Source: Streptomyces chattanoogensis (GTDB lineage: Bacteria; Actinomycetota; Actinomycetes; Streptomycetales; Streptomycetaceae). From it: a stretch of 64,000 nucleotides of DNA. Positions 27,111 through 34,846 of the stretch are shown piece after piece. The notes below the pieces were generated by a model. It was not told the origin of the DNA and did no database searches. It saw only the letters and a list, made by a program, of their open reading frames with translations. Both the position numbers and the translations under genes were made by a program. Location of the stretch: NCBI RefSeq assembly GCF_001294335.1, contig NZ_LGKG01000140.1, forward strand, positions 1 through 64,000, read 5' to 3'. The first letter of the stretch is position 1. Each line of letters starts with the position of its first letter.

Positions 27111-28670
27111 CTACTCGATGACCTTGGGTGCCACATTACGCTCTGGCGTCCAAGTCTCCTCGTCCTCTACCAGGTAGTCGGGACGCTGCCCGTTCTCACC
27201 CTTGCCCTTGTCCTTGCCTCCGTGGGCACCGGGAGCGCCGGCCATCCCCGCCGGACGACGGCCACCGGCCGCGCCCTTTTGAGTACCGCCACGGCTGCGG
27301 TGGAGGCCAGATCCGCCCTGCGCGCCGGCACCGGTCTTGCCGGCCTTGCCGACAACACCGCCCTTCTGCCGTGCCAGTGGACCACCGCGGCCCGCGCCGG
27401 CCCCCTTGGCGCCACCCTTGGCACCGCCCGCAGCACCACCCATACCGGGCATGCCGGGACGACCGCCAGCTCGCGCAGCTCCGCCTGCCCGCGCGCCTCC
27501 GGTGGTGCCGCCCATGCGGCCACCACCACCTCCGGGCATGCCCGGCATGCCCGGACCACCGATGTTCGAGCCACCCGAGCCACCGCCGGTGCCCAGGCTG
27601 CCTCCGCCGCCGCCAACGCCGAGGCCGCCACCGCCGCCACCGGGCCCGAGGCCGCCGCCACCGCCATGGAGGCCTCCGCCGCCTCCGAGGCCTTCAAGCC
27701 CCGTGTGGACAGGCGGTCCAGAGGGCGCCTTGGGCATGCTGCCGATGCCACCGTCGATGCCAGGCGTGCGCGGTGCGTCCATACCGGGGGGCGTCGAGTA
27801 GCCGCCGCCCTTCATGTCCGGGATCTTCCCCACCCCTCCGGGCGCCTTCGGGGAAGAAGGCGTCGGACCAAACGGTCCGATTGGCGGCATCATGCCAGTG
27901 TCGTGCGGATCATGCCTTGGGACGGGATTTTCCGGGTCGTCGATCCCAGTTCGCGGAGCGAGGCTCTTCGCGCCCGCCCGATACACCGTCGCCAACTGCT
28001 CCATGTAATGGGCAGCCTCGAGCTCGCGCTCCCTGTCAATCGACAGGTTGCCTCGGTTCTTGTCCATAGCATCGTAGATGCTCATGTTCGGGTTCTTGAG
28101 GTCAGCATTCAGCCCTGAGTCGTCGCGACCGTCACTCGCACCGAATGCCTTCGCACCAACAAACCCAATGCCACCGCCCAGAACGGTTGCCTTACCCGTA
28201 CCCGAGTTCGCAAAGTCACGAGCGCGGTCGGCCTTTTCCTCCAGCCAGCTCGGCTCTTCGACGCCTTCGACCAGCTCCTTGACCTTGCTCAGTCGGTCGC
28301 TGATCTGGTCCAGGACTTTGCCCGCGTGTTCCGGGTACGGACCAAGGTTGGCGAATTGCTGACTGATCTTCTTCGCCGACGCTGCGAACTGATCGGCAGA
28401 GGCTCCGTGCCAGTGCTCCAGGACCTTGGCCACGGCATCGTCGAACTCCTTCTTGATGCCGCCAGCCCCGTCTTCGCCTACGAGTGAATTGTGAACCTTC
28501 TTCCAGCCCCTGGCGGCATTGGCGACTTCACCGGGGTTGGAGCCTTCCACCATCTTCTTGACCGCGTTCAGCCTCAGATCGGTGAACTGCGGGCGGCTCC
28601 GCATGATTGCGGCCGGGCCCGTGACATCAGTTGTGTCACTTCCAGCCCCGCTGGGCGTCCCTACTGTCAT
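27111..28670 (-). CDS. WXG-domain protein with Gly-rich midsection
   Basis: The 519-aa protein has an N-terminal helical domain with a WHG turn (Trp87-His88-Gly89 in EHWHGASADQF), like WXG100 and PPE-type ESX substrates. Helical sequence runs to about residue 180 and includes a short Gly-rich hydrophobic segment (VLGGGIGFVGAKAF). From about 260 to 480 it is Gly/Pro/Met/Arg low complexity. The last 22 residues return to an acidic, ordered-looking sequence (DYLVEDEETWTPERNVAPKV), which suggests a conserved C-terminal recognition element. No signal peptide is present. It starts at ATG 28670 and probably pairs with the 104-aa protein encoded just upstream. The effector function is unknown. Confidence 0.85.
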   Translation of the reverse strand: MTVGTPSGAGSDTTDVTGPAAIMRSRPQFTDLRLNAVKKMVEGSNPGEVANAARGWKKVHNSLVGEDGAGGIKKEFDDAVAKVLEHWHGASADQFAASAKKISQQFANLGPYPEHAGKVLDQISDRLSKVKELVEGVEEPSWLEEKADRARDFANSGTGKATVLGGGIGFVGAKAFGASDGRDDSGLNADLKNPNMSIYDAMDKNRGNLSIDRERELEAAHYMEQLATVYRAGAKSLAPRTGIDDPENPVPRHDPHDTGMMPPIGPFGPTPSSPKAPGGVGKIPDMKGGGYSTPPGMDAPRTPGIDGGIGSMPKAPSGPPVHTGLEGLGGGGGLHGGGGGLGPGGGGGGLGVGGGGGSLGTGGGSGGSNIGGPGMPGMPGGGGGRMGGTTGGARAGGAARAGGRPGMPGMGGAAGGAKGGAKGAGAGRGGPLARQKGGVVGKAGKTGAGAQGGSGLHRSRGGTQKGAAGGRRPAGMAGAPGAHGGKDKGKGENGQRPDYLVEDEETWTPERNVAPKVIE

Positions 28671-28730
28671 CTTCTGTCCCCCACTCCCTCATCGAACACG
28701 AACTGTCCCCACTGCCATCCACCCGCTGAT

Positions 28731-29045
28731 TCACTTCATGCTGATGGTGTTGTCCGCCTCGGCGTCCTGGTACGCACCCCTGACCTTGGCCGACTTCTTC
28801 CCGTGCTTGTCGACAAGGTCCTCGACGCTCTCGATCAGGCTCTCGATCTGGTGCTTCATTGTGGCGTGCGCTTTGTAGAGCTGCTCTTGCTCCGTAAACC
28901 CGTGCCCCAAGGTCCCCGGCGCCAGATAGGTGCTGTTCTTCGCCGTGCTCTTCGAGTCACCCATGTTCTTCAGAACCTGGTTGAGCTCCTTGACCACCTG
29001 GTCCAAGGCATCCAGGTCAACCTTGTACTCGCCCGATCCACCCAT
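28731..29045 (-). CDS. Small ESX-type partner protein
   Basis: The 104-aa protein forms a helical hairpin without a WXG turn (the bend is near YLAPGTLGHGF, 40-50). Tyr92-Gln-Asp-Ala-Glu96 near the C-terminus fits the YxxxD/E export signal. The gene begins 2 nt after the mycosin stop at 29048 and lies 60 bp before the Gly-rich WXG gene, so the three form one transcript. I infer it is the signal-bearing partner of the 519-aa protein. It starts at ATG 29045 (MGGSGEYKVD). Confidence 0.82.
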   Translation of the reverse strand: MGGSGEYKVDLDALDQVVKELNQVLKNMGDSKSTAKNSTYLAPGTLGHGFTEQEQLYKAHATMKHQIESLIESVEDLVDKHGKKSAKVRGAYQDAEADNTISMK

Positions 29046-29047
29046 GA

Positions 29048-30349
29048 TTAAGCCTCCCCGTGTGTACCGATACCAGTCTTACGTCGCCAGTCGCGCAACG
29101 CGACGGCGGCGCCAACCACCGTGCCGACGGCCAGAAGTGCACCGCCGACAATGTAGATGGCCATGCGGATTCGCCGGTCCGCCGGGCTTTCGCCGAGGCT
29201 GACGGCGGCTGCTTCTACGCGCATGCCGACGTTTGAGTTGCCCTTGTCCGCCTGCGGAGGGCCGGTGGGCCGGGTGTTGTCGTTGAGGGCCGCTACCGGG
29301 TCGACGACGCCCCAGCCGATGAACTTGTCGGAGCCCTTCTTCACGCGCTCCGCGGTCTGCTCGAGGTGCGAGATGACTTCCCAGGGCTTCCACTTGCCGT
29401 CGCGGTCGTTCTTGTGCTTCGCGATGAGGAGGGCCGCGGCTCCCGCGGCATACGGTGAGGCGAAGCTGGTGCCCAGGTCGACGCAGTTGCCGCCCTGGGG
29501 GACGGTGGAGACCATGTCCACGCCCGGAGCGGCGAGGCTGACGAAGTCACCGGACTGGGAGAACGGCGCGCGCTCGTTGTTGCGGTCCGAGGCGGCCACC
29601 GCCATGACGTTGTCGTACTTCTTGGAGTAGGCGGCCGGCCACATCTGCTTTTCCCCGCCGTCGGCGCCGCCGTTGCCCGCCGAGGACACGATCAGAACGT
29701 GCTTCTGGCGGGCGAAGGCAATCGCGCTCTCAAGGGTGGTCAGCTGGTCCGGGGGGGCATCGGTGCCCTGGGAGATGTTGATGATGTCGACGCCCTTGGT
29801 GGCAGCGTGACGGATGAGCGTGGCGAGACTTTCGGCCGTGCCGCCCTTTTCCTTGTCCGTGTTCTTGAACGGGATGATCGTCGCCCCGGGCGCGATGCCG
29901 ACGAAGCCGGAGCCGGATTTGGGGCGCGCGGCGATGATGCCCGCCACCTTCGTGCCGTGGCCGACCTGGTCAACGGTCGGCTTGCCGCCGCTCTTTTTGC
30001 CGATCAAGGTTTCGCCGCCGGAGCCGACCGCGTTATGGAGCTGCTTGTTCACCGTGTCGACGCCGGAGTCGATGACGGCCACCTTGACACCCTGGCCGTA
30101 CTTCTTTCCCTCCCACATCTGCGTGGTCAGGAGGCGCTGGAGGGACCAGGGAGTCTCTTTGATGTCATCGGTGCCGAACTTGCACTCGCCGCTGTTGAGC
30201 GTCGTGTTGTCGTCCGCGACCGCCGGCGTCGCAGCCAAACAGGACATGCCGACGATGGACACCGCAGTGGCCAGTGCGCCCGCGGCTCGGCGACGGTGCC
30301 CGGCTCGTTGACCAATGGTGCGAGATCCCACGGGTTGTCTGCTCTCCAT
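29048..30349 (-). CDS. mycP: Mycosin, type VII secretion S8 protease (core copy)
   Basis: This protease is membrane-anchored and faces outward, and mycosins are needed for ESX complex stability. The signal peptide has an Arg-rich n-region (residues 10-45, ending PAVA-DD). The triad is Asp94 (VIDSG), His131 (GHGT) and Ser295 (GTSFASP), with oxyanion Asn226 (AGNG). Cys56 and Cys289 can form the disulfide typical of mycosins. A C-terminal transmembrane helix (about 396-418) and a short basic tail follow. The start is uncertain: ATG 30349 has a poor site, while GTG 30331 lies 10 nt after GGAGAG and keeps the signal peptide. It follows the WXG100 pair and probably serves the core ESX system. Confidence 0.92.
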   Translation of the reverse strand: MESRQPVGSRTIGQRAGHRRRAAGALATAVSIVGMSCLAATPAVADDNTTLNSGECKFGTDDIKETPWSLQRLLTTQMWEGKKYGQGVKVAVIDSGVDTVNKQLHNAVGSGGETLIGKKSGGKPTVDQVGHGTKVAGIIAARPKSGSGFVGIAPGATIIPFKNTDKEKGGTAESLATLIRHAATKGVDIINISQGTDAPPDQLTTLESAIAFARQKHVLIVSSAGNGGADGGEKQMWPAAYSKKYDNVMAVAASDRNNERAPFSQSGDFVSLAAPGVDMVSTVPQGGNCVDLGTSFASPYAAGAAALLIAKHKNDRDGKWKPWEVISHLEQTAERVKKGSDKFIGWGVVDPVAALNDNTRPTGPPQADKGNSNVGMRVEAAAVSLGESPADRRIRMAIYIVGGALLAVGTVVGAAVALRDWRRKTGIGTHGEA

Positions 30350-30365
30350 TTGCGGGGTAACGGAC

Positions 30366-30420
30366 GGAAGGAAAGGAGGGGGAAGAGGAGAAGGAGGAGG
30401 GGGGAGGGAAGAGGAGGAGG
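30366..30420. repeat. Homopurine tract upstream of mycP
   Basis: 55 consecutive plus-strand bases are A or G (polypyrimidine in the minus-strand transcript), made of GGA/GGAA/GAGGA units. It lies in the 227-bp gap between the WXG100 gene and mycP. A weak GC hairpin at about 30477-30507 may partly terminate the WXG100 transcript. Confidence 0.85.
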
Positions 30421-30576
30421 TGACGAAGGGGTGGCGATTGTGTGGCGGAGGCGTGGGGTGTGGCGGGACGGCAGAAGGGCGAGCGCACTGGTGCAGCGCG
30501 CCCGCCCTCATTGACCACTGTGCGAGCCGTCGGGGCTGCTCAGCCGTAGGCCATCCGTACCTTCGCCGACGCGAGG

Positions 30577-30870
30577 TCAGCCCGCCCAGATACCGGCGTT
30601 CTTGTGCTCGGTGGCCTGGTAGTTCTGCGCGGCGTTGTCCAGCGCCTTGGCGATGGCCTCGAGCGTCGAGTGCAGAGAAGCGGCGCGCTGGTCCCACTCG
30701 CGCTGGCGGGCCTGGTAGCCCTCCTGCGCCGAGCCTTCCCAGCTCGCGGCGATCTTCTTGACGCCGGCCTCGAGGTCGTCGAGCTGCTGGCGGATGTTGT
30801 TGGCCGTGCCCCGCACGTCCTGGCTTGCCTGCTGGATCGTCGCAAAATTAACGAGGATCTGGCCTGACAT
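30577..30870 (-). CDS. WXG100 family type VII secretion target
   Basis: This is a 97-aa ESAT-6/CFP-10-like protein. The two helices are joined by a Trp44-Glu45-Gly46 turn (AASWEGSAQ). Tyr84-Gln-Ala-Thr-Glu88 matches the YxxxD/E export signal. It has no signal peptide and starts at ATG 30870. It is second of a tandem pair with the 108-aa WXG100 gene upstream. The two would form the EsxA/EsxB heterodimer, the main substrates of EccC; I cannot say which letter applies. In Streptomyces, ESX-like pairs have been linked to development and sporulation rather than virulence. Confidence 0.95.
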   Translation of the reverse strand: MSGQILVNFATIQQASQDVRGTANNIRQQLDDLEAGVKKIAASWEGSAQEGYQARQREWDQRAASLHSTLEAIAKALDNAAQNYQATEHKNAGIWAG

Positions 30871-30941
30871 GGTGTCTCCTCAGGAGTTGTTGATGCCTGG
30901 TCGATTCACAAACCGCAGAGGCCCATCGGCCGTACTGCGAC

Positions 30942-30976
30942 TGGGCCGGTGCGCCACCGGAAGTGGCGCGGCCCCA
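30942..30976 (-). terminator. Attenuator hairpin between the WXG100 genes
   Basis: TGGGCC plus GCGCCAC (30942-30957) pairs with GTGGCGC plus GGCCCCA (30963-30976), directly after the first WXG100 stop. It would let the two genes be expressed at different levels or protect the upstream message. Confidence 0.65.
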
Positions 30977-31303
30977 TCAGCCGAACGGCGAGTCGTTCGA
31001 GGCGGAGACGTGCGAGATCGACTGTGCCTGCTCCTCTTCGGAGGCGGAGTAGTTCTTCGTGGTCGCGTCGATCGCGTCCTTGATCTCACCCAGCAGCTGG
31101 TTGAGACGGTTGGCGTCCTCGTTCACCTTCGACTGCAGCTGGTTGTACGAGGTGGCCGCAGCACCCTTCCACCCGGACGTGATGGTGTCGACGACCGTGT
31201 TCAGGCGCGAGATCTCGCCCTGGATCGACTGGTTGACAGAGGAGATCTTGCCGCTGAACGCGACCATCTCCTCTTCAGTGGTTGTGTACTGCTGACCAGC
31301 CAT
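30977..31303 (-). CDS. WXG100 family type VII secretion target
   Basis: The 108-aa ESAT-6-like hairpin protein has a Trp45-Lys46-Gly47 turn (TSGWKGAAA). Tyr85-Ser-Ala-Ser-Glu89 (YSASEEE) fits YxxxD/E, and a 20-residue Ser-rich tail follows. It starts at ATG 31303 after GGGGGA with 8-nt spacing. It is the first gene of the esx-mycP transcript and stands behind a good promoter. With the 97-aa protein it should form the secreted heterodimer. Both partners carry a YxxxE motif, whereas mycobacterial pairs usually have it in one partner. Confidence 0.95.
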   Translation of the reverse strand: MAGQQYTTTEEEMVAFSGKISSVNQSIQGEISRLNTVVDTITSGWKGAAATSYNQLQSKVNEDANRLNQLLGEIKDAIDATTKNYSASEEEQAQSISHVSASNDSPFG

Positions 31304-31395
31304 AGTCAACGTCCCCCATGAGACTTGTACGTCGTGCCGTGCCGCGCCGTTGCCGGCGCCTGCGCGGTGGGCGCCACCTACTGGCGCCCTCGACC

Positions 31396-31425
31396 ACTCT
31401 AACCACTCCACACGTCTGTTCCCAA
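31396..31425 (-). promoter_or_regulatory. Promoter of the WXG100-mycP operon
   Basis: On the minus strand TTGGGA (31425-31420) and TAGAGT (31401-31396) are separated by 18 bp, giving a leader of about 85 nt before the first WXG100 start. Nothing else is recognised in 31426-31563. Confidence 0.6.
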
Positions 31426-31563
31426 CAGAGGGAGGGCAGTTGTGACGGGATCACAACATTGTCAACTACCCGTCAGCTGCGGGTCGTTCGGTAGAATCGG
31501 ACGGATGTGGCGATTCATGCCGCTATCGGGCGCCACGACGCCCTCGGGTGCGCATCACGGCAG

Positions 31564-31602
31564 AGGCCGCGCCGGCGCCCTGCGGGGGCACCGGCGCGGC
31601 CT
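31564..31602 (-). terminator. eccB terminator
   Basis: A stem of 12 bp (AGGCCGCGCCGG with CCGGCGCGGCCT, 31564-31575 with 31591-31602), extended inward after one mismatch, lies 9 nt beyond the eccB stop. Confidence 0.8.
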
Positions 31603-31610
31603 TCAGCAGG

Positions 31611-33272
31611 TCAGGATCCCTGCGTCTTCTCCGCCGCATGGACGTCCAGGGACGGGCCCGCGGACAGCAGGTTCGACCAGGCCATCAGGATGTCCGGCTG
31701 CCGCACCCCCTTGTAGCCGAGCCGGTACATCGCCACCCCCTGCTCTTCCTTGTCGTTGCCGGCCTTGTTCTTGCTGTCGTTGTTGGTCGGCACGTTGTAG
31801 CGCAGGCCGGTGTCCGTGACGAGGAACGTGCTGCCGGAGTTCGACGTCGGGCTGGAGACGGCTCGGTAGACCAGGCCGCTGCCCGGCGTGACGTAGGCGT
31901 GGGTGCCGGAGGAGATCTTGACCGGGTAGTCGTCGCCCACCCAGGTCAGCATGTCCGGCAGGCCCTTGGGGTAGCCGAGCTTGTCCGCACCCGGGAACTT
32001 GGTGTTGGTGCCCTGGTAGGCGGTGCAGGACACGCCCGTGTCGGTGGCGTGGTTCACGCCACCGGTCTGCGACGACTCACCGAAGTTGTTGGCCATGTCG
32101 ACCTCTTGCTTCGGCCACGGGTTGGGGAAGTCGCTTCCCGGGATGGGCGTGCCCAGGTAGTCCTTGAACTGACCGGTGTCCTCGTCCTTCTGCACGTTGC
32201 GGATGGACGTGGTGGCCAGACTCTTGACCACGAGCTCGTTGTCGGTCTTGGTGACGTCCTTCGCGTTCTGCCCATTGGTCAGGAACTTGGCGATGAAGTT
32301 CGACACCTTCTGGACGCCGTCGTTCGTCACGACGTACTTCTGTCCCGAAGAGGAGTCCTGGACGACGTTGCCGACCTTGTTGTCCGCCGCCGGCAGGTCG
32401 TCGTTCTGGACCTGTCGGCCCGCCCCGGGGATGGTCGGCATGTAGATCGGATAGGGGCTCTTGATCAGCGTGTTCAGCCATTCGTCGGTGACCAGCTGCG
32501 GAGGCTTGTCACCGAAGAGGATGCGCTGGATGTCCTCGTCGGCGGCCGCCTTGGTCTTGCCCCCGGGGGGCCGCTGGCCGCCGAACGTGGAGTCGAACTC
32601 GAACTTGACGCCGTGCTGGTCGACCAGGAACCGCTTCCCCTCGGAGTTCGTGACGAAGAGCGCCTGGTCGTCGTCCACCCGGCCGCCGGTCGATTCCTCG
32701 ATCTTCTTCTTGTCGTTTCCGGCGAGGACGAACACGGCCTGCTGGGGCTTGCTGCCCTTGCCGCTGCCGGCGCGGTTGCACACCGCCCAGGTCTTCGGCT
32801 TGGCGACGTCGTCCTTGTCCGGGAGCCGGTCGGGCGCGAACGGGATGCCGACGGCCGGGCCGTGCGCGATCTTGGCCTTGTCCAGCTCCTCTTCCTTGAC
32901 CGGCGTGACCTTGAACTTGTCGGGGTCGAGGAGCAGCCGGGCGGACGCGAGGTTCAGGACGGGGTGGAGCATTTTCTGGTCGTTGCCATTGGCGTCCTTG
33001 TGGTTCAGGACGACATAGCGGGTGGTGGACTTGTCGCCGACGATGACGTTTTCCCCCACATTGTCCCAGCCCTGCGGCGCGACGGGCTTGAGAATGCCGC
33101 ATGCTCCGAATCCCACGAGCACCAGCACGCCCATCACGATGCTGGGCACCACGGCCTTCAGGGGCTTCGGCGCGCTCTCGATCGATCCATTGGGCAACGG
33201 CTTCAGAAATGCCGCATTCGTTCGCTTTCGCGCGAACGAATAGGCATTCAGCTCGTCCCGACGTGATGCCAT
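31611..33272 (-). CDS. eccB: Type VII secretion protein EccB
   Basis: This core subunit has a short cytoplasmic N-terminus (MASRRDELNAYSFARKRTNA), one transmembrane helix (about residues 40-59) and a large extracytoplasmic domain of propeller-like repeats with a conserved GLVYRAVS region near the end. The 553-aa length is slightly above mycobacterial EccB. It starts at ATG 33272, 10 nt after GGGGAGAG; the frame continues upstream without family similarity. Cys residues near 185 and 462 may form a disulfide. It is divergent from eccE over 80 bp, so the two share a promoter region. Confidence 0.95.
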   Translation of the reverse strand: MASRRDELNAYSFARKRTNAAFLKPLPNGSIESAPKPLKAVVPSIVMGVLVLVGFGACGILKPVAPQGWDNVGENVIVGDKSTTRYVVLNHKDANGNDQKMLHPVLNLASARLLLDPDKFKVTPVKEEELDKAKIAHGPAVGIPFAPDRLPDKDDVAKPKTWAVCNRAGSGKGSKPQQAVFVLAGNDKKKIEESTGGRVDDDQALFVTNSEGKRFLVDQHGVKFEFDSTFGGQRPPGGKTKAAADEDIQRILFGDKPPQLVTDEWLNTLIKSPYPIYMPTIPGAGRQVQNDDLPAADNKVGNVVQDSSSGQKYVVTNDGVQKVSNFIAKFLTNGQNAKDVTKTDNELVVKSLATTSIRNVQKDEDTGQFKDYLGTPIPGSDFPNPWPKQEVDMANNFGESSQTGGVNHATDTGVSCTAYQGTNTKFPGADKLGYPKGLPDMLTWVGDDYPVKISSGTHAYVTPGSGLVYRAVSSPTSNSGSTFLVTDTGLRYNVPTNNDSKNKAGNDKEEQGVAMYRLGYKGVRQPDILMAWSNLLSAGPSLDVHAAEKTQGS

Positions 33273-33352
33273 TGTTACTTTCTCTCCCCGCCTGTCGGAT
33301 CCACCTACGACCGCCCCCGGCACTCTCGCCGTAGCGCCCTCTACTATGCCGT

Positions 33353-34846
33353 GTGTCGATCGACCCGTACGGTACGGGTGCCACCTTCCAACGCACCAGT
33401 CTCACGGCGGCCGATACGCCTAGAGGCCACACCACCAGTAGAGGAGCAGGCCGGGGGATGTCCAGCGCCACCAGGGCTCGACGCCGCAACGGGCGGCAAC
33501 AGCAGCAACAGCCTTCCGCGGCACCGCAATACGCGGGAAATGCTGACCAAAACGGCACAGCTCGGGGCAACAGAGGAAATCGCGGCCGGAGTTCGGCGCC
33601 GCGTCCGTCCGGTCCGGTGTCGCCGCGTCTGCGTCAGCAGGCCGGGAATATCGGCGGTGTTCGGGTACAGCAGCTGGCGATTGTGGAAATCGCCGCGGCG
33701 CTGGTGCTGGTGGGCCTGTCGATGCAGAATCCGGTCGCGCTGGTCGTGGCCGTCGTGCTGGCGGCCGTACTGGTCATTTTCGCGCTCGGCCGGCGCCGTA
33801 AGATCCCGCTGCCGGAGTGGATCACGACCGTGCGCGCCATGAAGCGCCGCGGCAAGGAGGGTACGGCCGCGCTGGCCGCCACCCAGGGTGTCGACCCGGC
33901 GTTCGCCCCGGTGGTGGAGTGCGATCCGGCGCTGCGCACCTACGAGTACACGACGGACGCGGATCAGCGCGCCATCGGGTTCGTCGGGGACGGCACGTTC
34001 CTGACGGTGCTGGTGCAGGTCGATGCGCGCGACGAGCCGCTGCGGCCGCAGCGGGGCAGCCACATGATGCCGCTCGAGGTGCTGCACACCGCGCTCGACG
34101 TGGAGGACATCCACCTGGAGTCGGTGCAGTTCGTGCAGTACACCCAGCCGGCGCCGGCGCCGCATCTGCCCGAACAGGCCGTCGCGGCCCGTTCGTACGC
34201 GCCGCTGCAGGCGCAGTCGCAGACGCCTGCCGTACAGCTGACGTGGATCGCGCTGAAGCTCGACCCGGAGCTGTGCGCCGAGGCCATCGAGGCCCGCGGC
34301 GGCGGGGTGGAGGGTGCCCAGCGCTCGCTGCTGCGCGCCGCCGACCAGCTCGTCAGCCGCATCAGCGCGCATGGTGTGCGCGCCAAGGTGCTCAACGAGC
34401 GTGAGGTGGTGGCCGCGGTCGGCACCGCGGTGTGCGTGAGCCCGCGGGCGGCCAACGGCGCGATGGGACGGGACGGGCGGGCCGCCCGCCGTACCCAGGA
34501 GACGACCCGGGCGATGCGCTGCGACGACCGCTGGCACTCCACCTACTGGATCGGCCGCTGGCCCCAACTCGGCCAGGGCGGTGCGCCGTTGGCGGCCGTC
34601 ACCCAGCTGCTGACCAGCACCCGGGCGATGGCGAGCACCTTCTCGCTGACCGCCACGCACGGCGGCGGCCGCCTTCCGGCCATCACCGGGTACGTCCGGC
34701 TGTCGACCCGCAGCGAGAACGAACTGTCCGCGGCGCAGACCGAGTTGGAGCGCCGTTCCGGTTCCGTGAAGGTCGGTCTCGTACGGCTCGACCGCGAGCA
34801 GCTGCCCGGCCTGCTGGCCACGCTTCCCCTCGGAGGTACCCGCTGA
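33353..34846 (+). CDS. eccE: Type VII secretion protein EccE
   Basis: This membrane-complex subunit has two closely spaced transmembrane helices at about residues 107-144 (AIVEIAAALVLVGLSMQNP then ALVVAVVLAAVLVIFALG), followed by a cytoplasmic domain of about 350 residues. The first 100 residues are Arg/Gln/Gly-rich and disordered. The start is uncertain. GTG 33353 has no ribosome site but lies 8 nt after TACTAT, so a leaderless transcript is possible. ATG 33458 follows GAGGAG at 11 nt and removes only disordered sequence. The stop overlaps the next start (TGATG). Confidence 0.92.
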   Translation: MSIDPYGTGATFQRTSLTAADTPRGHTTSRGAGRGMSSATRARRRNGRQQQQQPSAAPQYAGNADQNGTARGNRGNRGRSSAPRPSGPVSPRLRQQAGNIGGVRVQQLAIVEIAAALVLVGLSMQNPVALVVAVVLAAVLVIFALGRRRKIPLPEWITTVRAMKRRGKEGTAALAATQGVDPAFAPVVECDPALRTYEYTTDADQRAIGFVGDGTFLTVLVQVDARDEPLRPQRGSHMMPLEVLHTALDVEDIHLESVQFVQYTQPAPAPHLPEQAVAARSYAPLQAQSQTPAVQLTWIALKLDPELCAEAIEARGGGVEGAQRSLLRAADQLVSRISAHGVRAKVLNEREVVAAVGTAVCVSPRAANGAMGRDGRAARRTQETTRAMRCDDRWHSTYWIGRWPQLGQGGAPLAAVTQLLTSTRAMASTFSLTATHGGGRLPAITGYVRLSTRSENELSAAQTELERRSGSVKVGLVRLDREQLPGLLATLPLGGTR

